This document shows positions 24,101 to 36,100 of a stretch of 64,000 bases of DNA, in pieces (positions within the stretch are counted from its first letter, which is position 1; the number at the start of each line of letters is the position of its first letter). Both the position numbers and the translations under genes were made by a program. The stretch comes from Sitta carolinensis. Taxonomy: Eukaryota; Chordata; Aves; Passeriformes; Sittidae. The stretch lies in the NCBI GenBank assembly GCA_032173965.1, contig CM063294.1, positions 2,774,452 to 2,838,451 of the forward strand, written 5' to 3'. The notes under the pieces are model-generated. The model ran no database searches, was not told the DNA's origin, and saw only the letters and a list, made by a program, of their open reading frames with translations.

Positions 24101-27100
24101 GCTTCCAGAGCATTCAAGGACACTGAATGATAGAGGGAGATCTCTGGGTGTCCATGTTCATCCTCCCAGAGCACGGGTGAGGCTGGTGAGCCTTTGGGGC
24201 CAGCCTGGTGGGCTCTGGGAGCTGTCAGAGCCATTTCTCCTGTCTCTGTCCAGAACATGGCCCTGAGCATGAAACATTAGCAGAGGTGGCTCTGCTTTGA
24301 CTTGGTGTGCAGCTGGTGAACACTGATGTAAAAAGCACCCAGCTTTTTCTGTCTTTTTTTTCTCTTGTAGGTTTATTCTTCAGCCTAAAGGAGTGATTCA
24401 TAATCAGCTCTTAGAAAAACAGAAAATAGCCGAAGAGAAAATTAAAGAGTTAGAGGTAAGTTTTTGGCAAGTGATGATGAAAGTAAAACCTTAATGGTCA
24501 ACAAGATGGTCTTTGCTACATCTCTTGTTTTTATCTTGTACTTTTCACGCTGAAGGATTGTAACTAGATGGAACAGAGAGCCTGTTACAAGTAACCTATA
24601 TGTAACTCAAGGCACTTGGTTCCTTTCCTAGATCTACAAACCAGTAGATTTGGGATTGACCAGGGATTTTTTGCTCACTCTGTGCCCCGGTATGAAAATT
24701 GGGAGCGAGGGATTCAAATGAGATTAGTAAGAACAAGGTCTAAAGCAAGCAAAAGGATGTTTGTGTGGGTATTTGCAGCAGATAAGTGATGTAAAATTTC
24801 GCCAGTGCTGTGGGTATTTAAAGGTTACAGTGGCTCAGAACAATTGCACAAATTCATGGAAGAGAAATCCATCGAGAATTACCAAATATGTAGAAATGGC
24901 ATCCTGCTCAGGAAGTCCCTGAGCTAAAAATGTCTGGAGGGTGGGAAAGTATGGGGAGGAAGTACCGTATAGGCTTGCCCTGTCCTTACACTCTGCCCTG
25001 AGGCATCTGCCTGGGGCTGCTGTTGAAGAGGGATCTGTGGGGAGATGGGACTGTGTTTTGACAGTGTGGTCAGAGCACTTCTGTGTTCTCATGTTTATCT
25101 GGATGGAGTATTCAAGGCAGAGAAAGATATCTAGGAAATAAAAAGTAGTGTCTGCGCAAGTTCCAGTGTTCAAACAGGCTATCGAGTGAATCTTGACTAT
25201 CTTCTTGTGGCTGCGTCTACAGCTTACAGTTCTTCTGAGAAGAAGTGCAAAATGTACTTTTCCAAGGCTGTTAGTGTGTGTTTTTTTATAATTCTCCTAA
25301 AATATCATTAATACAAACCCTTGTTTCTTGGTCTTTGGGGAGTGACAGAGAAAGCAAAGACCAAGCTGTGTCAAGCTGCTTTTCCCATCTGTTATTGTTT
25401 GGGAGAAAGTGATGTGGAGACCAAGTGAGTAGGGAGAAGCAGGAATAGGAAGTCTGTTCAGAGCCACTCAGACCTGTGCTCTTCTGTCTCTGTTGTCTCT
25501 TACACTAAAGCAGAAGTTGAGTCTGTATTTATTTTAATCCCTTCTTAAAACTCAGCCTGTCTGAGGAGCTGTGGAGCAAGCCCATCTCCAGATGTTGTGT
25601 TGCCTGTGCCAGACTCGAAGGGGGGTTGTGTTTTTACCCACCAGAACTCTTTCTGCACAGGTCAGACAAGTGCTCCCTGGACAGGCTGTGTATCTAAGGG
25701 GGTGTGCAGGCACTTTTTATGGTTCTGTGGTAAAGGCAGTTGTATCTTTGCTCCTTTGGAGCCATCCCACATGCCAGTGGCTTTGTGCAAAGACAGCCCT
25801 GCAACTTTCTGGGGCTGGAAGACTTCATGGCAGCACCTCTGGGTTTGGGGGCAGGTGGAATGTGACTGGCAGCACCTCTGGCTTTGGGAGCAGGTGGAAT
25901 GTTGCAGGCAGCACCTCTGGGTTTGGAGGCAGGTGGAATGTGACTGGCAGCACCTCTGGCTTTGGGAGCAGGTGGAATGTTGCAGGCAGCACCTCTGGGT
26001 TTGGGGGCAGGTGGAATGTGGCTGGCAGCACCTCTGGGTTTGGGGGCAGGTGGAATGTGACTGGCAGCACCTCTGGGTTTGGGGGCAGGTGGAATGTGAC
26101 TGGCAGCACCTCTGGGTTTGGGGGCAGGTGGAATGTTGCAGGCAGCACCTCTGGGTTTGGGAGCAGGTGGAATGTGGCTGGCAGCACCTCTGGGTTTGGG
26201 AGCAGGTGGAATGTGACTGGCAGCTCCTCTGGCTTTGGAGGCAGGTGGAATGTGGCTGGCAGCACCTCTGGGTTTGGGGGCAGGTGGAATGTGGCTGGCA
26301 GCACCTCTGGGTTTGGGGGCAGGTGGAATGTGGCTGGCAGCACCTCTGGCTTTGGAGGCAGGTGGAATGTGGCTGGCAGCCTGTTTATAAACTGCCCTGG
26401 GGTCCCTTGCTGCCAGCTCCAGCAGGCTGTGGTCAGTTTCTTGGCTACTGTGCCCTTCAGCTGTGCCATCTGGGTTTCTTCCTGTTCCTGGTGGGGAACT
26501 ATCTTACCTCCTGAACTTCCCGATCACCGAGTTCAGCAGATGGGTGGAATTTCCCACAAATTATAACCTCTGCTGCTCTTACACAAAGCCTCAGAACTGA
26601 CTGCTTCACAAATGTCTTTTTCTGAATCATTGCTGAATCTCTGGTTATGGTCATTGAGTTGAAGTTTCCAGCAATAGTGTCTGTCTCAAAAGGTGTTTGG
26701 AGTAGAAAGGTGGTTGCCATATGGGTTGATTTTTTCTTTTTAAATAATGAATCGTAAGGCTCAGAATGTCAACACATTCCAAAATTAGTTTTAATTGAAC
26801 ACTCAAACCCATCTTTTAACTGATCCCCTTCCAGCTGGCTGTGGCAGTTTTGTGAAGAGGGTTTTCCTTAGGCCTGGGATTCCCATGGAAGAGGACAAGC
26901 ACTTAGGCTGACAAGCACTGAAACTGAGATTTTAGGGGAAGCACCTGAGCCCAACTCAGAGCACTTATCACAGGAGCAGGGGATTTTGCTGTCCTCAAAA
27001 CAAGTTGTGACCGAAGCAGGAAAGAATGTGGAACTTTGTGACCTTGTGCTTCCACTGCATCGTTGTAAAATAAATAACAAACCAAGAAAGGTTAAACAGC

Positions 27101-30100
27101 TCTCCATTCATTATTAAAACTCGAAGGGGTTTAAAGCTTAGGTTTATATTTTACACCGTTAACTACCTTATGACTTACTCACATTTCTCACTTTGCACAG
27201 CTGAATCAGGCTGGTCAGAGGAATCCCCAGTACCCTATGGTGTGTTGATCTCATTACTCATATAGCCGAGCTTGAGGCAACTGTGCTTTGCTGTGATGAC
27301 ATTATTGCCAAGGGATTGTGAAAGGTGTATTTTTTGATACATGCCTGAATCTGAGAAATGCTCTTCCTCTACCTTGGTGCTGTTTGCAGAAGAGTTTGCA
27401 GAGGAAGGCTGGGTTTACTTGGTGAGCTCTTCTGGAAATCCATCTGGCTGCATAGCAAGATTTTAGCTGCCTCTTCTCGAAAATGTCTTTAACTTGTTTC
27501 AGAGGTGCGAGCTGTTTTGCTGACATTCACAGCTGCCAGTGAACTTTGAAAACTCAGAGGAGTTTTGTCCCTTTTCTCCCTCTGACACTCTCCACTGCAG
27601 TACCTGATTGCAGTCATTCCCTTTCCCTCACTTCCCTCTCTCATGGGTTACTCCTCTGTTGAAGCAGTGCATTGTGTTTTTCAAGGAAGCATCTCAAAAT
27701 TCATGGGATACTGCTGGTTTGGGCCTCCTTGCAGCAAGGACAGCCAGACCTGTCCTTGTAAAGGGCTGGGAAAATAAGGCTTGGCTGGAACATGCATTTT
27801 GCTTGGTGAGAGGAGCTGTCCTGAAAGCACCAAGGGGTCTGGGTGTGTATTAGGGGGTATAGTTATTAGTTATTCTGCAGAAATTACCTGAACAAAACCA
27901 AAGGTATCTTTACCCTGCTTGTTAAAGCTGTGTGTGGATGTGAATATATCTAAGCATATATATATTAGAGTCACAGAACAGTGTTGGTTGAAAAGGTTTG
28001 GATGACTTCAAAGATCATCTCACCCCACCCCTCTGCCATGGGCAGGGACACCTTCCATTAGACCAGGTTGCTCCAGGTATGGGGCAGCCACAGGTTCTCT
28101 GGGCTGTGCCAGGGCCTCACCACCCTCAATGAGTAAAGAATTTCTTTCTAATTTCCCATGTACATTTTCCCTCTTTCAGTCTGAACCCATTGTTCCTTGT
28201 CCTGTCACTCCAGTTCCTGATGGAGAATCTCTCTCTGGCTTCCCTGTAGGCCCCTTCAGGTCCTGGAAGGTTTCCACGTGACCACCTCATCTCCAGGCTG
28301 AACAGCCCCAGTGTTCTCAGCCTGTCCACTGCACATGCACCTGTGTGGCATTCTGAACTTCACAACTTGTGTCTAATCCTTTGGAATGCAAACACAGTGC
28401 CCAGGCTTGCTGGCACAATAGCTGTGCCTGCTGGCAGGCTGTGCCAACGGGGCTTGCCCAGACCTCCAGAGGTTGGTGCCCTCACACTGACATGGGACAC
28501 GTCCTGCTTAGCAGGAGCCATTGGATTTTTCCAGGCCTGATACTATCAAATTCTTGTTGTGTTTCACGGTACAAGGGCTATGTGTTAAATCTATTTTGAA
28601 AGCATTCTAAAGGGATGAGCACAGACTCTTTTTAGCTCAGCAATGTTTGTGCAGTATTAGGAGAAAAACCAAGTAATGTTTTTCTTCCCTTGTTTTTAAG
28701 GAAACATGATATGTGAGGGGTGGAACAATGCTTTGTTTCAGGAAATGTTATCCGTTTCCATTGTAGGGCTAGATGGATTCTGTTTTTAAATGTGGCATTT
28801 TAAAAGAACAAACTCTGTGATGTTATAAAGACATGGAAAATTGATTCTTCATTAGGGGTGGAGAAAGTGATTATCACTGTGTGCTTTCTCTGATAATATC
28901 TGATAGTCCCCTTCTCTCCTGCTATATTCAGCTTGTTTAGTTGTCAGGCGTTGTCAGACTAAATTGCTAAAAATAACAAATAAGGGGGAGGCTCTGCTGG
29001 GCAGCTCCGTCTGCTGTGTGCCACTGAATTTAGCTCCTTCGGGAAAAGGGCAAAAGCAACCTGCAGCTTTCTGAGCGAATTGGATTTTGGTTTTAAACTC
29101 TGACCACAACATAGCTGTGTGCTTGTTTCCCAGGCAATTCTTTCACATGTCTGTGGGAGACTGAAAGTTTACTGCTGCTGAGATAAAGGGTTGGTTGGTT
29201 TCTTCTCTGGCTGCCTGGAGTAGAAAATATAATCAAGAAAGCTGTACCTAAAGGCTTGATTTCTAATTCAGAAATCCTTCATGCGAGCCCTGAAACACCA
29301 TGTCCAATTTCCCTATCCCATGCAGAAAATGTCTTTGCTCTCCTTCCTGGTGGAGGAAGGAACACTGTGCTCTCAAACACTGCTGTGTTCCATGTTTAAA
29401 GCCTCAGGTGATGTTTGCAAAGCTGGTGAAGTTACACAGTGACTGCACTGAAATACCTTAAGGTGAGCACTGACTTCTCCAGTCTTGCTCGTGCTGCGCC
29501 TTCCATTTCTCTAATCTCCTTTTTCTGGGAGCTTTCAAATGGCTTTGCAGCAGCCTGAGGCACAGTGGTGGGGCTCCCCCCTCGATGAGTTGGCTCTGAC
29601 AGTTGCCACAGCAGTGTTTTCTTCCCCTGTGGGAACAGAGATTTGGGCAGGTGAGGTGTGGCTGGGGAGAAGCTCTGGAGCCTGAGGCAGGTGTGGCTGG
29701 GAGGGACCTGCTCGGGGGGCAGCTCCCCTTCGGTTTTTACTGAAACCCTCAGCAAGGAGCCAATTCTGTGGCTGGCTTTAACGATGTGAAAACAAGTCTC
29801 TTGAGATTTGTGGTGCTCTTTGCAGACCACGAAGGGCTCCTCAGAAGGTAGCAATTGTTAGGCCGTTCTCCAGTGAGATCAATTTCTTCCAAGGATTTAC
29901 AGCGCAGGAGTTCTCATCCCACCGTTTGCTTGGGGTAGGCCAGAGCCCAGGAATGTGTGGTGGGCTTTGTAACTGAACAGGGGGAAATAAGGAATGCTCC
30001 TGTATGCTTTGGGGAGGGGAAGCCTCAAGAATAACTCTCTGTGCATTAGTCTGGAGCAGATTCTACTTTGGATGAGGGTGCTGTTCCCTCATTCCATTGC

Positions 30101-33100
30101 TGGCATGTGTGCACGTACTGGGGGCAGGATTTTAAACACACTGAAGTTGTCCTTGTTTCCCCTTGCACAGGCAAGGACAGTCCCTCTGCTTGCTGTAGAG
30201 GGAGGCAGGACACCTCATGTGGGGACAGGTGGAGCGTGGAAGTGTGTTTTTTGTGTAGGATTAATATTTGGGCTTGCGTGGACATTTTAGGAGGAAGCCA
30301 TGGGATCTCTACAAATGATGGACTTTAGGGTGAAGATGAGCTGCTGAGCCTCAGCAGACCCTCAGTGGGGACCAGGCCAGGCAATACCCAGCATCTTGCA
30401 TGGCTTTGGGTGTCAGAGGCAGCTGTGGCTGTCTGGGCAGGTCCTTCTGGACACAGACATTGGGACTTGGTGATGTTCCTGGGAAATGTGTTTCATCTTG
30501 ACTCTCTTGGCTGCTGTCATCTGTGTCCTCACTGAGGGCTGCTCCTGTGTTTCAGGCTGCAAAGCTGCAGGCTTAGCTTGCTTTTTGAGGACATGGGTGG
30601 TCCAGCTGCCTGCCTGTCAGCTGTGGGGCATCCACAGGCACTCCCGTGGGAGAGCAGAGCTGTTACCAGCGGTCTGCCCTGCATAAGAGCCTTCTTTTGA
30701 AGAAGGAATAGCTAAAGCTCATTTTTTTCCCCTCTAGGTCTGGCTGTCTTACAGGGAGGAGAATCTGTGTTCTCATTCCTGATTTTTGAAATGGAAGATA
30801 CCCTGAGCAATGAGAAAAATAGGCTTCAAAATGACAAAACATTGAGGAGGTTGAGAGTGTAATGAACACAGAGCTAACGCTGCACAAAATCCTGCTTTGT
30901 GGAGAGGCCCTCTGACACTGGGCTGGGGCCACACAATTTAAGGTAAATACTGGAGGAATTGGGGCATAGCTAATACTGCTCTAATTTTTTCTGTTCCCTA
31001 AACTGACTCTGCTGATGGTTACATGAAGAACAGGCCTTCACAGCTGTGAGGAATCATTCACTTCACTTGCTTTTTAATGCTTAAAGCCTCGAGGTCTGTC
31101 TTGTTTGTCAAAAATCAGGGTGGCCAAAGGATTGTATTCTTACAGCTGAACTTCATGGGTGTTTCTCTGTTGTGTGACTGTCACATTTCATTGCAGACAG
31201 ATGGAAATCAGCTGTGTGCAGCCAGCACCTTGCAGATTTTAAAGGCAGCAAGTGCTCCTCAGTATTTGCAGGGAAGGAGGTGGATCAGTTCAAAAGCTGG
31301 CTCTTAGTGCTATGTTAAATTTGTTAGATAAAGATCAAATAACAGTATGTTCTGCTTTGAAAATTGTGTAAGAAGCTTGTCATGTGTTAAATAGTGCACA
31401 AGTCACTGGTTGCAAAACATGATGTTGGAATCTTAGAGGGAAAATAAATTCTCACATTTCAAAGGGGAGAGGGGAATCCCAGCTCTCTGGAGGGGTCATC
31501 TGCCACCTTAGGCCTGGGCTGGCTTATAAAAACTAATGTCTCATACATCTTTGTGAAGAATGGTTGTGGGTAATGCTGATGTGAGTGCAATGATGTGTCT
31601 TTCTATCATCACGTGTGTGGGTATGCAGTGGCAAGGCTGGATCTCTCATTTGGAGCAATTCTTCACTGCAACAAGTTTTCAAACTCCCAGATTTTTGCAA
31701 ACAGTTGTTTAATTAGTAATTCTTTGTTAGTCTTCCCTGTACTGCAGACTGCAAAGTAAGCACACAAACCAGCTGAGAGGGCAAAGGCTTTATGAAGGAA
31801 GAACTGGAATTTGATGACTTCGCTTTCACTGTTCCTACCTTTATTTTTAGGTGGATAATTGTACATTTTAAAAGCAAGGGAATTATTAACATGGGGGTTG
31901 TTTGCTTCCTTTTAAGTGCTTTAGAGGCTAGTTATAGACATGCTTTCAAAATAAAGGCACCTCAGAACTTGTTTTAGGGTTTTTTTGGGGGGGGGGGCTG
32001 ATTACTCTTGATTAAAAAAACCCAACAACCTAACAGAAAACTTTTCAAGCAGCTCTTGCCAGTACACTCACATTCCTTTGTAATTCAGAGGAAAGTGAGA
32101 CACATAATGCATTAATAAGAACCCACTTCTGCTGCTCTGTCTAAATGGTTTTGTCCATCCAGGAACCTACATTTAGTCATCCGAGCCTGAAAACATCGCT
32201 TGTTTCCTCTGATTAGCATTAAGCTGCCTTTATGGTTACACTGAAATCATTCTAACACCGAGTTGGTTGATAAGTCTGTCGTTTTAGAGCAGGGTCTGAT
32301 TCATTGTCAAAGCTCTCCTTTGTGCTTATGGCTGCAGAAGTATCCAAAGCAACGAGCCGAGCTGGATGCGGGTCCCTCTCCAAATTCCTCCTTGCATGAG
32401 TAATAATTAGTCACAAACGCTGCACTGCTGTCCTTGCCTTAGTCACCAGGCCCCTGCAGTGGCTCCTGGCTGCCTTTGTGCCAAGCAGCTCTGGGGAGGG
32501 GGATTATCTGTGCCCGATAAACCTCCCTCCTGCTTCCATCTCCTCCTCCATCTCGCCTGGGGAGAACAGGAAACGATTATTTGGAGAGCGTGCTCCTGCC
32601 TGTCGGAGCCCTGACCCAGCCCTGAGTCAGCTGTGCAAAGCCACACCTTGCTCCCAGGTATGCGGGGCAGCCCTCAGTCGTGTCATGCTTCCTGCTGTCC
32701 CCACTGCCAGGGTCACCCCTGCTCCCTCCCTGATGCCTTGGTGGTGGGCATGTGGCTGCTCCGAGTTCAGGGCGGGGACGATGCCTGGCTGGGAGTTGAC
32801 ACCATCTTTTTGTTGCTGATTTGTCTTTGAAATTTATGGAAATGATTCTTCTTTTTAAGTGGCCTCGTTTGGCCAGGACTGCAAGAGCTTGAAAGGTGTG
32901 GTATGGTTTTGCAAAAGTCCTCCTGCCAGGAGGAATCCCGATGAGCCACACGAGCTCTGTGGGACCACAGAAACTGAGGCTCTGGCTTAGGGAACTTACC
33001 ACGTTTTGCAAGAGGCACTCTGGTGAGGGACGCTTCCGCCGAAACACAGCGTGGGGGTTTTCAGGATCTGGGCGAGTTTCCCCTCCCCAGGATCTCTGTT

Positions 33101-36100
33101 TGACCTGACTCTGCTGTCATAACCTGGGTAGGGTGCAGTATCTGACCTGGAGCAGTGCACTCCTGGGAGCTGCTCTAAATGGTGAATCGTGCCAAGAAGG
33201 GGAGTCCCTGAAGGAATCCTTTGGGTTGATAGTACATTTCTGCTGCCACCTACTGAAAGGTTCCCATCAGCTTGCTTTTGTGGTAGTTCACATCAGGCTA
33301 GGGCTCAGGAGTTCACTGGAATAATCCATCATTTCCCACTTGCCAAGAGCAACTGTCTCCATCTCTGCTGGCGGTGCTGTCCTGTGGTCAGACAGTGGCT
33401 CCATGTGAAGTGCTGCTGCCATGAGGCTGAGGTTGGGCAGAAAGGCTGGCAGGCAGCCTGGCTTTCTGCCCCTTACCTTGCCCCTTCTTCTCTTGAAGGC
33501 ACCAAGTATGGAAGTTCATGGGGGCTTTTCCAGCATAGCTTTTTCAGCTGTGTAAAAGTATTTGGAGTATGTTCCTCAAGGTGCTTCGGTAATGATGAGG
33601 GAAACACAGCTGGTTGTGCTGTGGTAGGATCAGTACACGATGATGCTGGATTTGCACCAGCAGTTCTTTAGGTAGGTGCATTTAAAGATTCTCTTGAGTT
33701 GGCAAATGGAGTTGTATGCTTGATGTTTCCTCTTCTACACTCTAACCCAGGTAGTTCTGAAGTGACTGTGGGTCCCCGTTACCTTGTGGAAGGAAGAGCT
33801 GAGGAAAAACACAAGGGTCTGAATCATCACTTCTCTTCTTAGGTACATGGCATCACTCTTCTGTCAGCAGCTGTCGTCAGAAACCAGCTGGGCTCCCTTC
33901 CTATTCCAGGTCATTCATTCTTGAGCAAACTCTGGGCAACTTCCTAAGGCAATAACTGCTTGGAAAGTCTTGAAGTGTATCTAAATATTTGGTGGTTGCT
34001 GTAGAGTGGTAATTCCCAGTGTGTACATGTGCCACAGTGTTGAACTGGGTGAGGACCAGTGCTGGGTGGACCCATCAGGGCGTAGGGCTGCCTGCAGACC
34101 TACCCCACCCCATTGCTGGTGTCCACTATTTCAGCTTCTCCTGGAGCAGGAGCAGCCAGGTGCTGTTCAGCAGGGCCACCTCCTTGCTGATCAGGGGTTC
34201 CAAGTGAAATCCCATTGAACAGAGCACATGTCCTCAGCACATCACCTTCCATGAGCTTAGTCTGACTGAGATGTTTGCCTTGCCCAGGGTGTGTGTGCCA
34301 GGGCTTGGAGTGCTGCTCTCCACCAGGAGTTTGGGCACTGCCAACCCCTGAACAGCAGTGGTGGCCCCAAGAGTGAGGGCAGCTCAGGCTGCTGCTGCTG
34401 CCTGGCCCCCAGTGCTTGGGCAGCACAGTTTGCCATCCTCCCAGGGAAGATCCTTCTCCAGCCAACCATGTGCTCCCACATCTAGCTCAGGATCTGCTGA
34501 TCACTTTCCCACAGAGCCCTCAGGGAATGCCAAAAATGGTTTGAGTTATCTTTGGGGGATACAGAAGCTCTTGGCTGGCCACAGGTTTCCCGAGGAGTCA
34601 CAAGATGAGTTGTCTCAGGGCTCCTGTTTGAGGCACTGCATCATGCCTGCATACTGCAGCATTCCTCAACAGAAGCCTTTTGAGGGTGAGAGTGGGATGC
34701 CAGAATCTGGTGGCTGGTAGCCAAGAATGCTGAGAGCCATGGGAAGGAAGGTATTCTCTGGGAAGGGACCTGCCAGCTTGTTTTGTCCTCACAAGTCGGG
34801 TGTAAAACAAGTTCATAAAAACCAGTTTAAAAAACAAAAAAGGGAGAAAAAAGAACAGGCTGAAATAAATAGGCATGTTCCAATACTAGATCCTTACATT
34901 TCCATGGAAACATTTTTGTTTGGGCTTAAGCAAATCTGTGTTTGCAGGTCAGAGGTTGGCGCTTTCTTTCATTTGCGGAGGTGACGAGGGAGGAGTGGAA
35001 TTTGAAGAGCAAAAGTCGATGTTGAATGATAAACCATGACTTGACACAGGAAGCTCACCTGTGAGGGGGAGGGCATGGCAGACACAGCTCCGTGTCTGTT
35101 CCCCGCGGGAGCCCAGGGCTCTCTGGGCTCCTGGAGTGCCTGAGAACGCCGTGCCTGTGCCTGAACCAGGGCCCTGCCACACGCGGGGCTGGCGGCCCAA
35201 CCCGCTCTCCCTGAAGGCAGAGGCGTCTGAATCACAGTGCTGGGGGCAAGACGGTGCTTTGATCATCAAAAGCCCATCCAAGAAAAGCTGATTAATAGTT
35301 TTTTCTTGCTGTGGAATCTCTCGATGCTGGCTCTTTAATCTGCCAGGAATGCCAGGTCCGGGGCGCGTCATCTGGAGCAGCGCTGGGCTCTCTCAGCGTG
35401 ATGCAATGGGAGTGAAGGTGGGAGGCTGGAGCAGGAGGTGACTTCCCGCCGTGTCAAAAGGCCACGGAGCACTCATGTTAACCACAGCTCCTTTTCTTCT
35501 TCGGGGTGTGAGCTGTAATTGTATTTGCATTCAATCTAGTCTTTCCACAGCTGCTGCCAAAAGCAAACAGCGCCGAGCTGCTCAGGGAGCAGGCACTGCT
35601 CACCATGGCATGAAGGGCAAGGGCCTGGGGTGGAGGCAGGGGTGAGTCCTGGGAGGCTGTTTGGCTGCAGCCAGCCGTGCCAGGGCCAGGGCTGGCCACG
35701 CCAGCACCCCTTGCTCAGGAATGTGCACAGTGAGGGCTGGCTCGTGGGGCTGTGCAGGCACAGCCCAGGCCGGTGCCTCCAGGAGCCTGCACAGCCTGTG
35801 CCAGCAAACACAGAGGCAGCCAGGGCTGATGGAACCCCCAGAACCATTGCCTGCACCCCCAAAGGCAGTGCCTGCACCCCCAAAGCCATCCTGTACCCCC
35901 AAAGCCATCCTGCACCCTCTTAAGCCATCCTGCACCCTTCAAAGCCATTGCCTGCACCTCCCAAAGCCATCCTGTACCTGCCAAAGCCATCCTGCACCCC
36001 CCCAAAGCCATCCTGCACCCCACGGGTGCCCGGGGCTGTGTTGGCAGTGGACATTGCACCCCACCTGGCCCGTATCAGTGCCCTGCCCTCCCTCCTCCTG

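Larger units (their letters stand above)
9540..24370 (+). other. PFDN1: PFDN1 intron 2 (14.8 kb)
   Basis: A long intron starting GTGAGT and ending CTCTTGTAG. It contains CR1 copies at about 9630-10060 (+) and 23545-23925 (-), poly-T tracts near 11873-11895, 12448-12465 and 17530-17543, an A-rich tract near 16449-16478, and a small CpG-dense patch at 17995-18065. Otherwise it is single-copy-looking, moderately AT-rich DNA. No nested gene or RNA gene is recognised. Confidence 0.75.

Noticed and set aside
25571..26566. 331-codon frame with 13-residue repeats, plus overlapping 305- and 214-codon frames
   Set aside because: The 39-bp unit is a multiple of three and free of stops in several frames on both strands. 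Three competing frames over one array argue against coding.
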